This document shows, in pieces, positions 24,019-34,251 of a DNA stretch of 64,000 nucleotides. Positions within the stretch are counted from its first letter, which is position 1, and every line of letters starts with the position of its first letter. Source of the DNA: Albula goreensis (lineage: Eukaryota > Chordata > Actinopteri > Albuliformes > Albulidae); contig CM040747.1 of NCBI GenBank assembly GCA_022829145.1, forward strand, positions 38,580,052 to 38,644,051, read 5' to 3'. The translations under genes and the position numbers were made by a program. The notes beneath the pieces are model-generated. The model made no database searches. It saw only the letters and a program-made list of their open reading frames with translations, and was not told where the DNA came from.

Positions 24019-24250
24019 TTCTTCACAGAAGGTGGGGTAAGTGGAGCAGACCGGTGAGTGAGAGTCCCAGACCGCCGTCCCCCATTCTCTGGCACGACCG
24101 GAGAGGAGTGTGATGATGTAGGCAATCCTCGATCTGTCAGTGGGAAACCTGGAGGGCTGTAGCTCAAAGACCAGGGAGCACTGAGAGAGGAAGGAGCGGC
24201 AGGTCCTTGGCTCCCTGCGTAGGTCTCAGGGGGTGGCAACTGGGGTTCTC

Positions 24251-24469
24251 TCAGGTGGGGGAAGCGACGGGCAGGGATGGGGGAGCAGTGTCAGCAGGAG
24301 CTGTTCGGGTCTGTCGGAGCTGTTGAAGCTGGCCGAACAGGTTGTTAAGGCTGACAGCTAAACTCCTCAGGGTCACGTGAACAGTGTTCAGCTGGGACTG
24401 ATGCCTGCCGAGAGCAACCTCTTGCTGGTCCAAAACGGCCTGATACTGGCTGCAGTCTGCTGGGTCCAT
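24251..24469 (-). pseudogene. Chromovirus gag N-terminal fragment
   Basis: The frame begins at the ATG at 24469 with MDPADCSQYQ, shortly inside the 5' LTR, and stops after 72 residues. The rest of gag is visible in shifted frames down to about 23500, including a CCHC knuckle (CLYCGNPGHFISTC) near 23560. The interruption is a frameshift relative to an intact gag. Confidence 0.75.
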
Positions 24470-24486
24470 TCTTGGCGAGTTCGTAC

Positions 24487-25052
24487 TGTCAGGACTCAGA
24501 GGGACCCAAGCGCAGACAGAGGTACGTAATAAACAGGGGTTTATTAAGCCGACAGAAGCACAGTCCACAAATCCAAAATCCAAGTCGTTAATCAGGCAGA
24601 GGTCAAAACCAGAGAGGCTCGGCAAAGGTACAGAAACGCAATCCAGGGTGGCAGTCAAAAACAGGCAAAGAGTTCGTAAACAGGCAGGCTCAGCAAAGGT
24701 ACAAAAATCACAAGGCGAAGAATCAAAACCAAAAACAGACAGGGTAATAACAGGCAGGCAGATCAGAAACAGAAAGGCTTGTAGCGCAACAGGTACAAAA
24801 ACACTGAGACGAACTCGCAACGAACAAAAGACAGGGCAGGGTATAAATACACAACTTAACCAGCAATGAGACACAGGTGAGACAGCAGGGCAGGTGAAAC
24901 ACATGATAATCAGAGAAGGGAACAAGGTGGGCGGGGAAAACTGAATGACAACAAAAGCACATGGACAGAGAGTGAAAAGCAAAACACGGAAACAATCGAA
25001 CAAAACTGACAGAAACAAAAACAATAATCCCGATCACCCCACAGTACTGACA
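24487..25052 (-). repeat. Chromovirus 5' LTR
   Basis: 566 bp with the same ends as the 3' LTR. On the element strand it carries an AATAAA polyadenylation signal near 24540, with a TATTTAT-like stretch upstream. Confidence 0.95.
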
Positions 25053-25639
25053 GTATCCAAACAAGCTGAAGTGCTTTTAAGGGACTCAGTAAATCTAACA
25101 TTATTAAAGATTATTATCTGAAATGTATTATTTTAACAAAAAATATATAGCATCATAACAGGCTCGTTTGGGACTAATAAGATCTCCTGGTATTCTTAAA
25201 GAGACAACATTAGATCTCAGTAAGAAATGGCCAGTCTGTAACAATTGGCTGGATCATCTGAAAACGTACTTGGACGAATTATAGGAGAATCTGACCAACA
25301 GTGAAGGAATGGTCGATGACTATTTGAAAGGATCCAATACTCAGTTGGGTTTTTTTAAAAATATAAATGTAAGTTATTTTATCTCATCTCAACCCTGCAG
25401 GTCATTATGACTTAGCAGTTGTCACTACAGATGGTCAGTTTTGGAATCATTTATTTTCCTGGGAATATGATGGTTACAGCCAAAATAAGTGAAATAATTA
25501 TTTCCTAGATGCTATTCATCATGAATTCTGAGAAATCAATCTTAATCTGAACATTTAATTAGGTGGGGATTTTAAACCAGCCCTAAATTAACATGGATTT
25601 ATGACCTCACAGGCCCCAACAAAACTGTAATCACACCTC

Positions 25640-26300
25640 CTTAACCAATATGATGTCTATGTTTGACCCAACCAGCATTTTAAGAGTCAGGAACCCTGAT
25701 CAAATGGTTACTTGGAGTAATAAAACTGGCCCATCTAAATCTAGGATCAACCGATGGTTTATATCACATTCATTATGCCCTAACATTGTAAAAGTAGAGG
25801 TTGTTCCAACACCACTGTTGGACCAGAACACTATTGGAATAGCTTTTAGTACTTATGATGTTCATCCAAAAAGAAGACGCTCTTACTGGAAACATACTAC
25901 CTCTTTGTTTGAACTTGAGCCTACTAGATATCAAATTATAGCATGTATTAATTCTGTCTGGATAAAATCAAAGCAAGAAACATTATATGATCTTAAGAGG
26001 GACCTTCTAAAATGTGAGATACAAAACCCGAGCAATGAAACCAGGTTCTGAAAAAAAGGGAGGAAAATGAATTGATCGCAAACATTTTTGCGTTTAAGAA
26101 CATACATTTCATATAAACCAGAAGAAAACTGAACTAAATTAGCTCATTTGAAAAGCAAGGTGAGTCAACAGTACATCTATAAAGCCAAAGGAGTTTCATA
26201 TGGACAAGCTATAAATGGCTGGAAGAAGGTGAACATATTGTAATTACTTTTTAAAATTGGAACAACAACATAATATCTGAGCTAAATTTAAATGGTATCT
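25640..26300 (+). mobile_element. L1-like LINE fragment (locus A copy)
   Basis: The frame at 25650-26051 reads TWSNKTGPSKSRINRWFIS and YWKHTTSLFELEPTRYQ, the C-terminal endonuclease and following segment of L1-like ORF2. A KWLEEGEHIV-like stretch continues in shifted frames. No RT core was seen. The same fragment lies at 57950-58620 in locus B. Confidence 0.65.
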
Positions 26301-26369
26301 TGATTAAAAAAACCCATGGAAATGACAAAGCTTGGCAAGTAATTTTACTAAACAGTATCTGGTCATTCA

Positions 26370-26930
26370 GGTAGAGTGTGAACAACAGGGGAGCCAGGGG
26401 GAGCTTGGCTCCTCTGAATAAGACATGAGCTCCCCTGAAAACATGATTTGTGAAATTTTGGGGGTCTCTAAAATATTCACAATATGCTGTTTTTGCCATG
26501 CATTTCTATTTTTCTGTATGTGCATCATCATGGATTATGTGTAAAATTAAGCTGTTATTGATGTATGATTTATGCATGTGGGTGATTCATCACTAATTCA
26601 CTTAAATTAAAGATATCGACATACATACTATTCTTACCATCACCATCAAAGCGTGGCGGCACAATATCATAAACTTCATTCACTTTAACTCAAACATCAG
26701 AAAAAAACAAACTCTCTTAGTCCTACTCAGTTTGCATGCAGAATCGCCCTTATTCATTTCCCTGTTTTGTAGTCAGCATACAGATATGTCAAAAAGAAAA
26801 CAAGGAAGCTAACTCACAAATTTAGCATTTACCAAAAAATCTAAGCCAATCATCTCTGAAGAGCAACCAGAGCCAGAGGTGTCTTCTACCGCAAATGTTA
26901 GCTTGATGACAAGCTATAGAATATAGTACA
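26370..26930 (+). mobile_element. Possible hAT-type transposon 5' fragment (locus A copy)
   Basis: The segment opens with a GGGAGCCAGGGGGAGCTTGG motif and later has a short N-terminal frame (MSKRKQGS, followed by SKPIIS and EQPEPEVSS-like wording in its paralogue at 58680-59240). This resembles the start of hAT/zinc-finger-MYM-like transposases found in fish. No catalytic region is present. The assignment is tentative. Confidence 0.35.
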
Positions 26931-28275
26931 TCACTGTGCAGATTTACAGTGGTAGATCTGTGTGCCCTGCTTCAGTTGGTTGTATCATACTGTGATTTTT
27001 TGGTTTTGATCCCAATGTGAAGGTTTGATGTAGTCATTAACTGATTATTATATATCAGATGTGCTGACACAAAGTAAGTAGGCCGACAAGTTTGCACACT
27101 GCATTCAGGCCGTAATCTTTACACCTCCCAAATGGAAATACATCAGCACACAGAAGTCATCAACTAGGACCGCCTGCAGTCAATATGTGCAAAACAACAG
27201 CATGGATGATTCACACGGTTGGAGAAAAACCATTGTACATTTAATTGTAAAATGACATGAAGCTAAATTTTGGCGCCCGGCGTCATCTTGGCTGCCTACA
27301 TTCCAGAAGACAATGCCATATGACTGCTTATCATAACTGCTTTGGATAGCAAATCAGATTTATGTCTGTCTCATGGAGACTCAGTTATGGGGCCGAGTGT
27401 AAATGGAATGTGTTTACACAGTTGGATATACTCAATCAGTCCAACACACATGGTGACCAAGTGTAAAAGTACTCCCTAAGTCTCCTGAGTTCATGTACGG
27501 TCCCTGAAATATGAAAGGTATGTTCAGAAAATGGAAACCTGGGAAAAGCCTCGGGCCAAAAACTACTTAAAATATGTGCATTACAGCTGTGTGATATTTT
27601 CTTCTATGAGTTTAACCTATCCATAGAATGATAAGAGAGTACCCAAACTCTACAAGGAGTCAATCACTGTTTTTTCATTGTTTAAACTACTTTTTAAAAC
27701 AATTTTGTAAAATGTGTAATTCCATAACTGTGGGATTTTTAGTTTCCCAGAGTGATCATTTCTGAAACTCCAAAGAATCGATATGCTTTTGAGAGAGTGA
27801 GCAGCACCCTGGTGGTGAGTGTCTAAACACAGGTCAAATACATGAGCATGTCATCAGCTAACACGACCGTTAGGAAAGTGGTGAGGGAGTTCCTAGCTCA
27901 ATCAAATGACTGGGCATCAGATACATTCTGTGTGTAGAGAACAGCTTCACACGATGTGATCATATTTAAAGACAGGACTGCATAACAGAATATACCATCA
28001 TTATCTCTACTGTGAGTCACAGTTTTAGAGTAAGTGTCCTTTTATCCAGAATAGCAAAGACCCTTTGCTTACTCCTAGTGGTGAAAGATGTAATAATCTT
28101 GTAATGTTGGTTTTGTAAGCTGTGTTTGGATTGTTCTTGAGTCTCCTGCAGATATCAACACTGTTCATCTCATGAGGACCTGGGGAGGAAGATGGCATCG
28201 TCGCCAAGTCCAACTCCACAACCATCGCCGAAAGAGCCACAAGGAGCACCGGGAATCCAGCGGACAACAGAGGAG
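26930..28275. other. Intron sequence without recognised gene (locus A)
   Basis: No exon or mobile-element coding region was recognised. It is partly collinear with locus B 59240-59760. Confidence 0.5.
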
Positions 28276-29207
28276 CTGTCATGCGAAATTTGATCCGCTC
28301 AGGAAAGTTGATCCGGCCTGACACAACAATGGGTTCTGAACAGCAGACAAAGCATTGCTATAACAACGCAGGGACGATCTAACGTTTAGAAAGTTAGGAA
28401 ATTAAATCGCTGGCAGTTTTGCAAAACCATATCTCAGAGGGATTTGCGCTATCTCACGAAGAGAGCGGAGTTAAATCATTTTAGTGCAGTTTTGAGATTT
28501 TTACAAAAATAAGGATGTATTAAAGATGATGATAACTACACTGAAGCTAATGTCTCATACTTAATTATTATTGCTAGCTAGTTTAATTTTTCAAAGATCA
28601 AACCTACAGCACATACAGATACCTTAAATACACATGTGAAGATAACCAGTCGCTGATAATGATGGAAAATGGTATCCGTCTTTCAATGTCAAGATAAAAA
28701 ACATTGAAAAACCCACTGGAAAGGCAAACAGAAATAATGTTTGTTTCAGAGAAACGTAAAGCTATGAAAAATGCTAGCTAGCGAACACCACTGGATCATG
28801 GTGCATTTTCCATGGGCAGAATGACTCTTTTCACTGTATTATTGGACTATTTAGCTTCCATAACAAAGATAACCACAGGAAAGCTGGTCAGATCGCTGCA
28901 TTTAGTGTTTATGTTTGTGTCAGTAAATATGCACCCTGGCCAGCATTCAGGAGTGACCAGTAATTTGACTCATGAATCTGTACGCCCACCAGGTTGAATC
29001 TTAAGGTTCACCACCATCGTTTGCTTGTCACTATGATTTCACTAAAGACTTTAATCACTAGTACTTACAAAACATGCCCCTTTGTAAAATATGTATTTGC
29101 CTTTGACTTTTTTGTTTTTCAATACAGACCCTATATCAGCTGTTCAGAACCCATCGTTTTGTCAGGCCAGATCAAATTTCCCAGGCGGATCAAATTTGGC
29201 ATGACAG
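28276..29207. repeat. Inverted-repeat pair bounding about 0.9 kb (locus A)
   Basis: The 69-bp stretch 28276-28344 (starting CTGTCATGCGAAATTTG) is matched in inverted orientation by 29139-29207 with about eight differences. The enclosed 0.8 kb has no recognised coding sequence. Locus B keeps part of the interior but lacks most of both ends. It may be a foldback or non-autonomous DNA element; no target duplication was identified. Confidence 0.6.
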
Positions 29208-30130
29208 AACCAGTGGACAGAACAACAAGGATGGCACAACACCCCACCCATCCTCCACAAACAGAGACCAAAATGCCCAGCATGACCTGTTTGGAGGTGA
29301 AGGTTCCAGGCCCCACTGACATCTTTGAGGTTAGCTTTAAAATGCTAATGCCCTGGAGAGGTTCTGGAACCTCTATAGAGAGGGGAAGGATAAGAGTCCC
29401 TCAGTAATTTCACCACTGAGCCCCTGTCTGAGATGGAGAACAAACTGGTCACTGTGCAGCACTATAAGGAAGCCGTATAGGACCTCAGTGCTGTAACATG
29501 GTTTGTTTAGTTAAAATCTGACATCAGGAGGGTCCTAGAAGAGGGCAGAGTTTGTACAGGGGCCAGGAAATGGCTGGGCCAGGTAAAACCCCACCCCTCT
29601 GCAGTAGGCAGAGTGAGCCACATCCCCAGCACCAGCACACTGGGGAACAACAGGGATGGGGTGTGCTATCACAGCATGCCCAAGCTGTGCAGGAAATGCA
29701 GCAAGCTCGCAACCCCCTGTCAGCCCCCCAACCCCTACCTCTACACAAAGATGGGGAGATGAGGAAGACCTAAATTGCAGTGAGGTTTGACAGTTAAGAT
29801 GGAAGTATAAAAATGCTATTGAATGAATTCAAATTGTAGATTACTTTCTGCATCCTAGATGGACAATTGTTTCACAAAAATATCACATTCAAATTACAGC
29901 TTTTTACCATTGTTTTTCTTTTCTACACACACCTAGGGGAATATGAAAATGGAACAGAAAATATTCCCTTCTGAAATATTATTCATTACCATTTTCAGAA
30001 GGAAGATACATGCTTCTGGTCATGATACAGGTGAGCTATGTTCATGCACTTTATTCTCACACAATAATAAACTGTTTATGCAAATATCAGTGTCAATTAT
30101 CTGCATTATGAATGATGTAACTGTACTCAC
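29208..30130. other. Intron sequence 3' of the locus A NACHT exon, no recognised gene
   Basis: An open plus-strand frame near 29200-29407 (for example TCLEVKVPGPTDIFEV) has a disrupted counterpart in locus B (60360-60520) and may be a retroelement remnant. I could not assign it. Locus B lacks about 0.3 kb of this stretch. Confidence 0.5.
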
Positions 30131-31916
30131 TTGGCCTTCCTGCAGTTCCTCACTACTGGTACCAGTCTCAGATGACCTGCTGCTGATGTGTTGTACATCT
30201 TCAAGTCAAACTCATCCAGGACCTCCTCTGACGTCAGTAACACAAAGGCCAGAGCTGAGCATTGGTGTGGTTCCAGCTTTTTATCAGAAAGTCTTCCTGA
30301 TCTCAGGGAAGTCTGGATGTCCTCCACGAGAGAGTTGTCATTCAGTTCATTCAGACAGTGGAACAGATTGATGGTCCTCTCTGCTGAAGACTCTTCTCTG
30401 ATCTTCTGCTTAATGTACTGGACTGTTTCTTTAATGCTCTCTGATCTCCTTCCTCTCTGCTTCAGTACGTCTCCTAAGAGAGTCTGAGTGGAGTGCAGTG
30501 AGTGGCCCAGAAGGAATCGGAGGAAAAGGTCCAGGTGTCCATTCTTACTCTGTAAGGCCTGATCCACTGCACTCCTGTGTAACTCAGACAGCTGCATTCT
30601 GTCAGTTTTAGGTCTTGACACTTCTGGTCTGAGTTCATTTCTGTTCTCATTTACACATGAATGAAACACAAACAAGGCAGCCAGAAACTCCTGAATGCTC
30701 AGATGCACAAAGCAGTAGACTTTCTCCTGATGCAACCCAGACTCCTCTTTAAAGATTTCTGTGCACACCCCAGAGTACACTGAAGCTTCACTGACATCAA
30801 TGCCACTCTCTCTCAGGTCCTCTTCATAGAATATCAGATTGCCCTTTTGCAGCTGTAGAAAAGCCAGCTTCCCCAGTTTCAGGATCATTTCTGCATCTGA
30901 TGCTGAGATCTTCTTTGGGTTTGTCTCATTGATGCCATGGTACTTCTGATTCTTCACATTGGTCTGAATGAGCAGGAAGTGTGTGTACATTTCCGTCAGA
31001 GTTCTGGGCAGTTCTCCACTGTCTGCTTTACCCAACAATGTCTCCAGAACAGTAGCAGAAATCCGACAGAAGACTGGAATGTGACATATGATGTAGAGAC
31101 TCCTGGATGACTTTATGTGTGAGATAATTCTGCTGGCCAGGTTCTGATCTCTGATTCTCTTCCTGAAGTACTCCTCCTTCTGTTGGTCATTGAACCCTCG
31201 TATCTCTGTCACCTGGTGGACACACTCAGGAGGGATCTGATTGGCTGCTGCTGGTCGGGAGGTGATCCAGAGGAGAGCAGAGGGAAGCAGATTCCCCTTA
31301 ATGAGGTTGGTCAGCAGCACGTCCACTGATGCTGACTCTGTTACATCACAGCAGATCTCATTGTTCTGGAAATCTAGAGGAAGTCGACACTCATCCAGAC
31401 CATCAAAGATGAACACAACTTTCACTTTATAATATTTAACCCTGTTGATGCTTTTCAGTTGTGGAAAGAAGTGCTGAAGAAGTTGCATCAGACTGATTTT
31501 TCGCTCCATTTTATTCAGATCTTTGAAAGAAAGAGTGAAGATAAAATGAATGTCCTGACTGGTTTTTCCTTCTGCCCAGTCTAGAATGAACTTCTGCACA
31601 GAGACAGTTTTCCCAATGCCAGCGATGCCCTTTGTAAGCACAGTTCTGATGTGTTTCTCCTGTCCAGGTAAAGGTTTAAAGATGTCATTGCAGAGGATTG
31701 CAGTCTCCTGTGTGGTTTGTCTGTTGGATGCTGCCTCAATCTTTCTGACCTCGTGTTCATTATTGACCCCCTCACCCCCTCCCTCTGTGATGTAGAGCTC
31801 TGTATAGACCTCATTGAAGGGGCTCGGGTGGTCCTTATGTGCCAAACCTCCAAATATGAATTCCAACTCCTTCTTCAGCTCAGCTTTCAGCTTCTGTTGG
31901 ACTCTTCTGAATTCAG
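30131..31916 (-). CDS. Locus A FISNA-NACHT exon
   Basis: The exon is 1786 bp, phase 1 at the acceptor (TCTTCTTTTCAG) and phase 2 at the donor (GTGAGT), with no stop. It opens with a charged helix ([15 protein letters not shown]), then FISNA ([21 protein letters not shown]). NACHT has Walker A GIAGIGKT, Walker [10 protein letters not shown] and sensor LLWITSRP, followed by winged-helix/HD regions ([15 protein letters not shown]). All nucleotide-binding motifs look intact, so ATP-dependent oligomerisation is plausible. It matches the locus B exon closely, with some near-identical and some clearly divergent blocks. Its first codon is completed by the base left over from the transmembrane exon 439 bp upstream. 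The start at the acceptor is chosen because no in-frame ATG precedes FISNA in this exon. Confidence 0.93.
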
Positions 31917-32354
31917 CTGAAAAGAAGATATATGAGAAACTTTAAAATGACTGTAAATTTGATAAATAATGATAATTCAATGAAGAAACAAAAAGCACTG
32001 ACACAGTCAGGACATTAGCTGTACACATCTGTCACAGTGTGTAACTCTCCTCTCACACTGTTTCACCCATCCCTCACATTCTGATTCCCTCTCTCTCTCA
32101 GAGGGGTGCAGTCAGTACCCACTGAACACCAAACTGAACATGTACACAAATACAGAAAATGTGTACTTGCAAGGCTGCAGTCAAATTATTTCTCTAAATG
32201 TCTGAGTAACTTTTCCAAAAAAATTCAGTAAGACACAAATGGAAACACTGCAGGCCATTATTAAAATGTGTGGCACAGCATTCTGCTATTTGAAAAATGG
32301 TTCTGCTAAACTCATAATGAGTATGATTGAGTAAATGCTATATAGATAAGTTAC

Positions 32355-32465
32355 CTCGCTCTCTATAGCGATGGGTTAAAACAGCACATCCAATGAGAGC
32401 AGCAGCAGCCAGAGGGAGAAACACAGCTAAAGACGCCTTCCAGCGAGGAACAGGGACCATCTCAG
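32355..32465 (-). CDS. Locus A transmembrane exon (butyrophilin type)
   Basis: This is a 111-bp exon, phase 1 at both ends, acceptor TGTGTTTCAG and donor GTAACT. It encodes AEMVPVPRWKAS followed by a hydrophobic stretch of about 20 residues (LAVFLPLAAAALIGCAVL) and a basic stop-transfer THRYRER. This is the layout of butyrophilin-like transmembrane exons. It would place the Ig domains outside the cell and whatever follows in the cytosol. If the intron were not spliced, about 20 extra residues would precede a stop. No AATAAA was seen on the gene strand in the 438-bp intron before the NACHT exon, so there is no obvious separate 3' end. Confidence 0.85.
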
Positions 32466-32662
32466 CTGAAACACAGGGTCTTTGTGGAATATCACTCACT
32501 CACACATTCAGCCATACCATTATACATAATAAATACAAATTATAAGTTTATATTTACTCAAAGATAAACTGTAATCTATTAAGTGATTATTTCATGTTGC
32601 TGGTAAAATGTTTGTTGTTATTGTTATTAATTATGTAGCTGATGGTACAGCATGCTTCTCAC

Positions 32663-32941
32663 CAGTGATGTGAAACTCTGTCTCCTTCTCCAGTTTGCGA
32701 TCCTGCAGGTGAACTCTACAGGTGACTGTGTTGGTGTCTCTGTCATGTATGATGATCTCTCGTCTCACAGTGTAGAGGTCCTCACTGTCTCTGTGTGTCT
32801 CTGTATCTGCAGCAGGGAGACTGTGTCCCTCACTGTCCACCCAAAGCAGGTCAGGCTGAATATCCCAGCCTTTAGATTCACACAGCAGGCTGACCCACCC
32901 TGCTCTGTGTGGCACCTCCATAGAGATCACTGGCTCAGTTC
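32663..32941 (-). CDS. Locus A Ig C-type exon (butyrophilin type)
   Basis: This is a 279-bp exon, phase 1 at both ends, acceptor CTCCTGCAG and donor GTGAGA. The translation has the butyrophilin membrane-proximal Ig pattern: VSLLCESKGW (first Cys), LLWVDSEGHSL, THRDSEDLYTVRRE and VTCRVHLQDRKLE (second Cys). No stops or frameshifts. It joins the V-set exon by a G/GA codon and the transmembrane exon by G/CT. It is the second extracellular domain of the predicted receptor. Confidence 0.9.
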
Positions 32942-33119
32942 CTGCAGGAGCACAAACTCAGAGATTACATCATTATCATTAACTGCCAGCTATTATCCTT
33001 TAGCCACCTTTGTGCTCATGATTTCACTCATAAGTTTCAGTGAGATTCAGTGGTTTGTCATTTGAGAGGTATTTGGGAATAATGTCAGTACGGTTTGTGC
33101 AGGGAGAAAGAGTACTGAC

Positions 33120-33470
33120 CTTTAATTTGGACTTGAACAGAAGCATCATCGTACCACAGCTTAGACTGAATGAAACATTTGTATCGTCCCTCATCAGAGG
33201 CTCGTACTCCTGTCAGTCTGAGTGAAGCGTCTCCTCTCTTCAGCCCCTCTGGGGACAGTGCTGTCCTTCCTCTGTAAGATGGGATCTGATCCTCATTTCT
33301 AATCTCTCCCTCCCGGTAAAGATACACCACTGAGTCTGTAGAGGTAATTTTGTACCACTCCACACGCATGTCCTCACAACTGATGCTGGGTTTGAGGTAA
33401 CAGGGCAGAACAATGTCTTCACCACCAACTGCAACAATGGGTTCAGAACGACCAAGAACCTCAAACCTCT
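33120..33470 (-). CDS. Locus A Ig V-set exon (butyrophilin/MOG type)
   Basis: This is a 351-bp exon, phase 1 at both ends, acceptor TTTACCTGCAG and donor GTCAGT. It encodes a complete V-set fold: GGEDIVLPCYL (B-strand Cys), MRVEWYK (core Trp), YRGRTALSPEGLKRGDASLR and ASDEGRYKCFI (D-x-G-x-Y-x-C). An extra Cys pair candidate is SCED shortly before the Trp, common in butyrophilin-like proteins. It opens with ERFEVLGRSEPIVA, a typical N-terminus after signal cleavage. It is intact, so it is probably under selection or recent. Confidence 0.92.
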
Positions 33471-34176
33471 CTGCAGGTAAACACAGATGAAGATGAACAA
33501 TAACACAGACAGAGGCTACAGTACAACATAAAAGCTGTTAGCTGTATTACACACACATTTGATACACCGAAACTGCAGTCAGTGATAGCTCAGGTCTAGA
33601 TGTGTTAGCTGTCAGTACTGCACTTGTAGCATTGCAGTTTGTATGTGTTTTTGTTTTGTTCTGTCCATTAACATGCATCTCCCTGCCTTTTTTCTTCTTT
33701 CTGTCAACATGTATCTATCATCAGATACCTCCAATTTTTTCAAATACCAATGTTTGTTTTGCTTTCTCTTTAAAGATCAGTTCACACTTTTGAACATTTC
33801 ATTGTTTCAGCAGTAGCAGTCCTTCCATTGACAGTAACTTTCATGAGGTGCCGCTGGAGACCAGTTTGGCAGTGATTGCTTTTGGTCACCATGGTACCAA
33901 GGTGACATCCCCAATGAAATCATTAGTAAATAAATTCAAAACAAGATAATCAGTTTGATGAAATTTTGGAATATGGGGGTGGTATAATTTCATAAGCAGA
34001 ATATACTGTATGTGTATTTCTGTATCGCATAAGACACCATTGGTGACCACCCATTTGCTGACTTTTGTTTTATTGATGGCTTCAGAATAATCCCCCTCAT
34101 AAATATGGCATCCCTTGGGGTCTGTCTATATTTCTTGGGTGTAACACAGTCAATAATGGTACAGGTGAAGATGTAC

Positions 34177-34251
34177 CTGGTCTGGAGACAGAGATCTGAT
34201 GGAGGAGCAGGAGAATCAAACATAAACACTCTGACATGCTGCCCTTCATCT
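34177..34251 (-). CDS. Locus A signal-peptide exon
   Basis: An ATG at 34249, two bases after a TCTCTTTTCAG acceptor, opens a 24-codon stretch with a short polar start (MKGSMSE), a hydrophobic core (CLCLILLLLHQISVS) and a GTACAT donor in phase 1. The joined codon gives Pro-Glu-Arg into the V-set exon. This is the expected first coding exon of a butyrophilin-like protein and directs the product to the secretory pathway. It is too short for a standard ORF call. A second ATG four codons downstream could also serve. Confidence 0.8.

Larger units (their letters stand above)
19600..25052 (-). mobile_element. Ty3/gypsy chromovirus LTR retrotransposon, nearly complete, private to locus A
   Basis: The element is bounded by two 566-bp direct LTRs with ends TGTCAG...CTGACA and flanked by a perfect 5-bp target duplication GTATC (19595-19599 and 25053-25057). 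It is transcribed on the minus strand. In order: gag, zinc knuckle, protease, RT, RNase H, integrase and a C-terminal chromodomain, which marks the chromovirus branch. A G-rich polypurine tract lies next to the 3' LTR. The sequence after the 5' LTR does not begin with TGG, which fits self-priming rather than tRNA priming. Several frameshifts break the coding region, so this copy is defective. It lies in the intron between LRR1 and FISNA-NACHT, in the same orientation as the NLR gene. Confidence 0.95.
1..34251 (-). other. Locus A: predicted Ig-Ig-TM-FISNA-NACHT-LRR gene, decayed B30.2 end
   Basis: Gene-level span. Exons in transcript order: signal peptide 34251-34177, V-set 33470-33120, C-type Ig 32941-32663, transmembrane 32465-32355, FISNA-NACHT 31916-30131, LRR1 15123-14950, LRR2 2233-2060, LRR3 from 1675, linker 990-944, B30.2 from 504 past the window edge. 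The first five exons join by phase-1 introns, the next by phase-2 introns. The frame is open from the ATG at 34249 through LRR2 (about 982 codons). It is lost around LRR3, and the B30.2 exon is frameshifted. The direct reading is a type I membrane receptor with a cytosolic NLR body. The alternative is a butyrophilin-like gene lying next to an NLR whose own N-terminal exon was lost. The exons are clear; the joined transcript is inferred. Confidence 0.7.

Noticed and set aside
33120-33470. V-set exon as a rearranging antigen-receptor segment
   Set aside because: No recombination signal sequences or J-like motif; phase-1 exon with butyrophilin-type features and a downstream C-type/TM pair.
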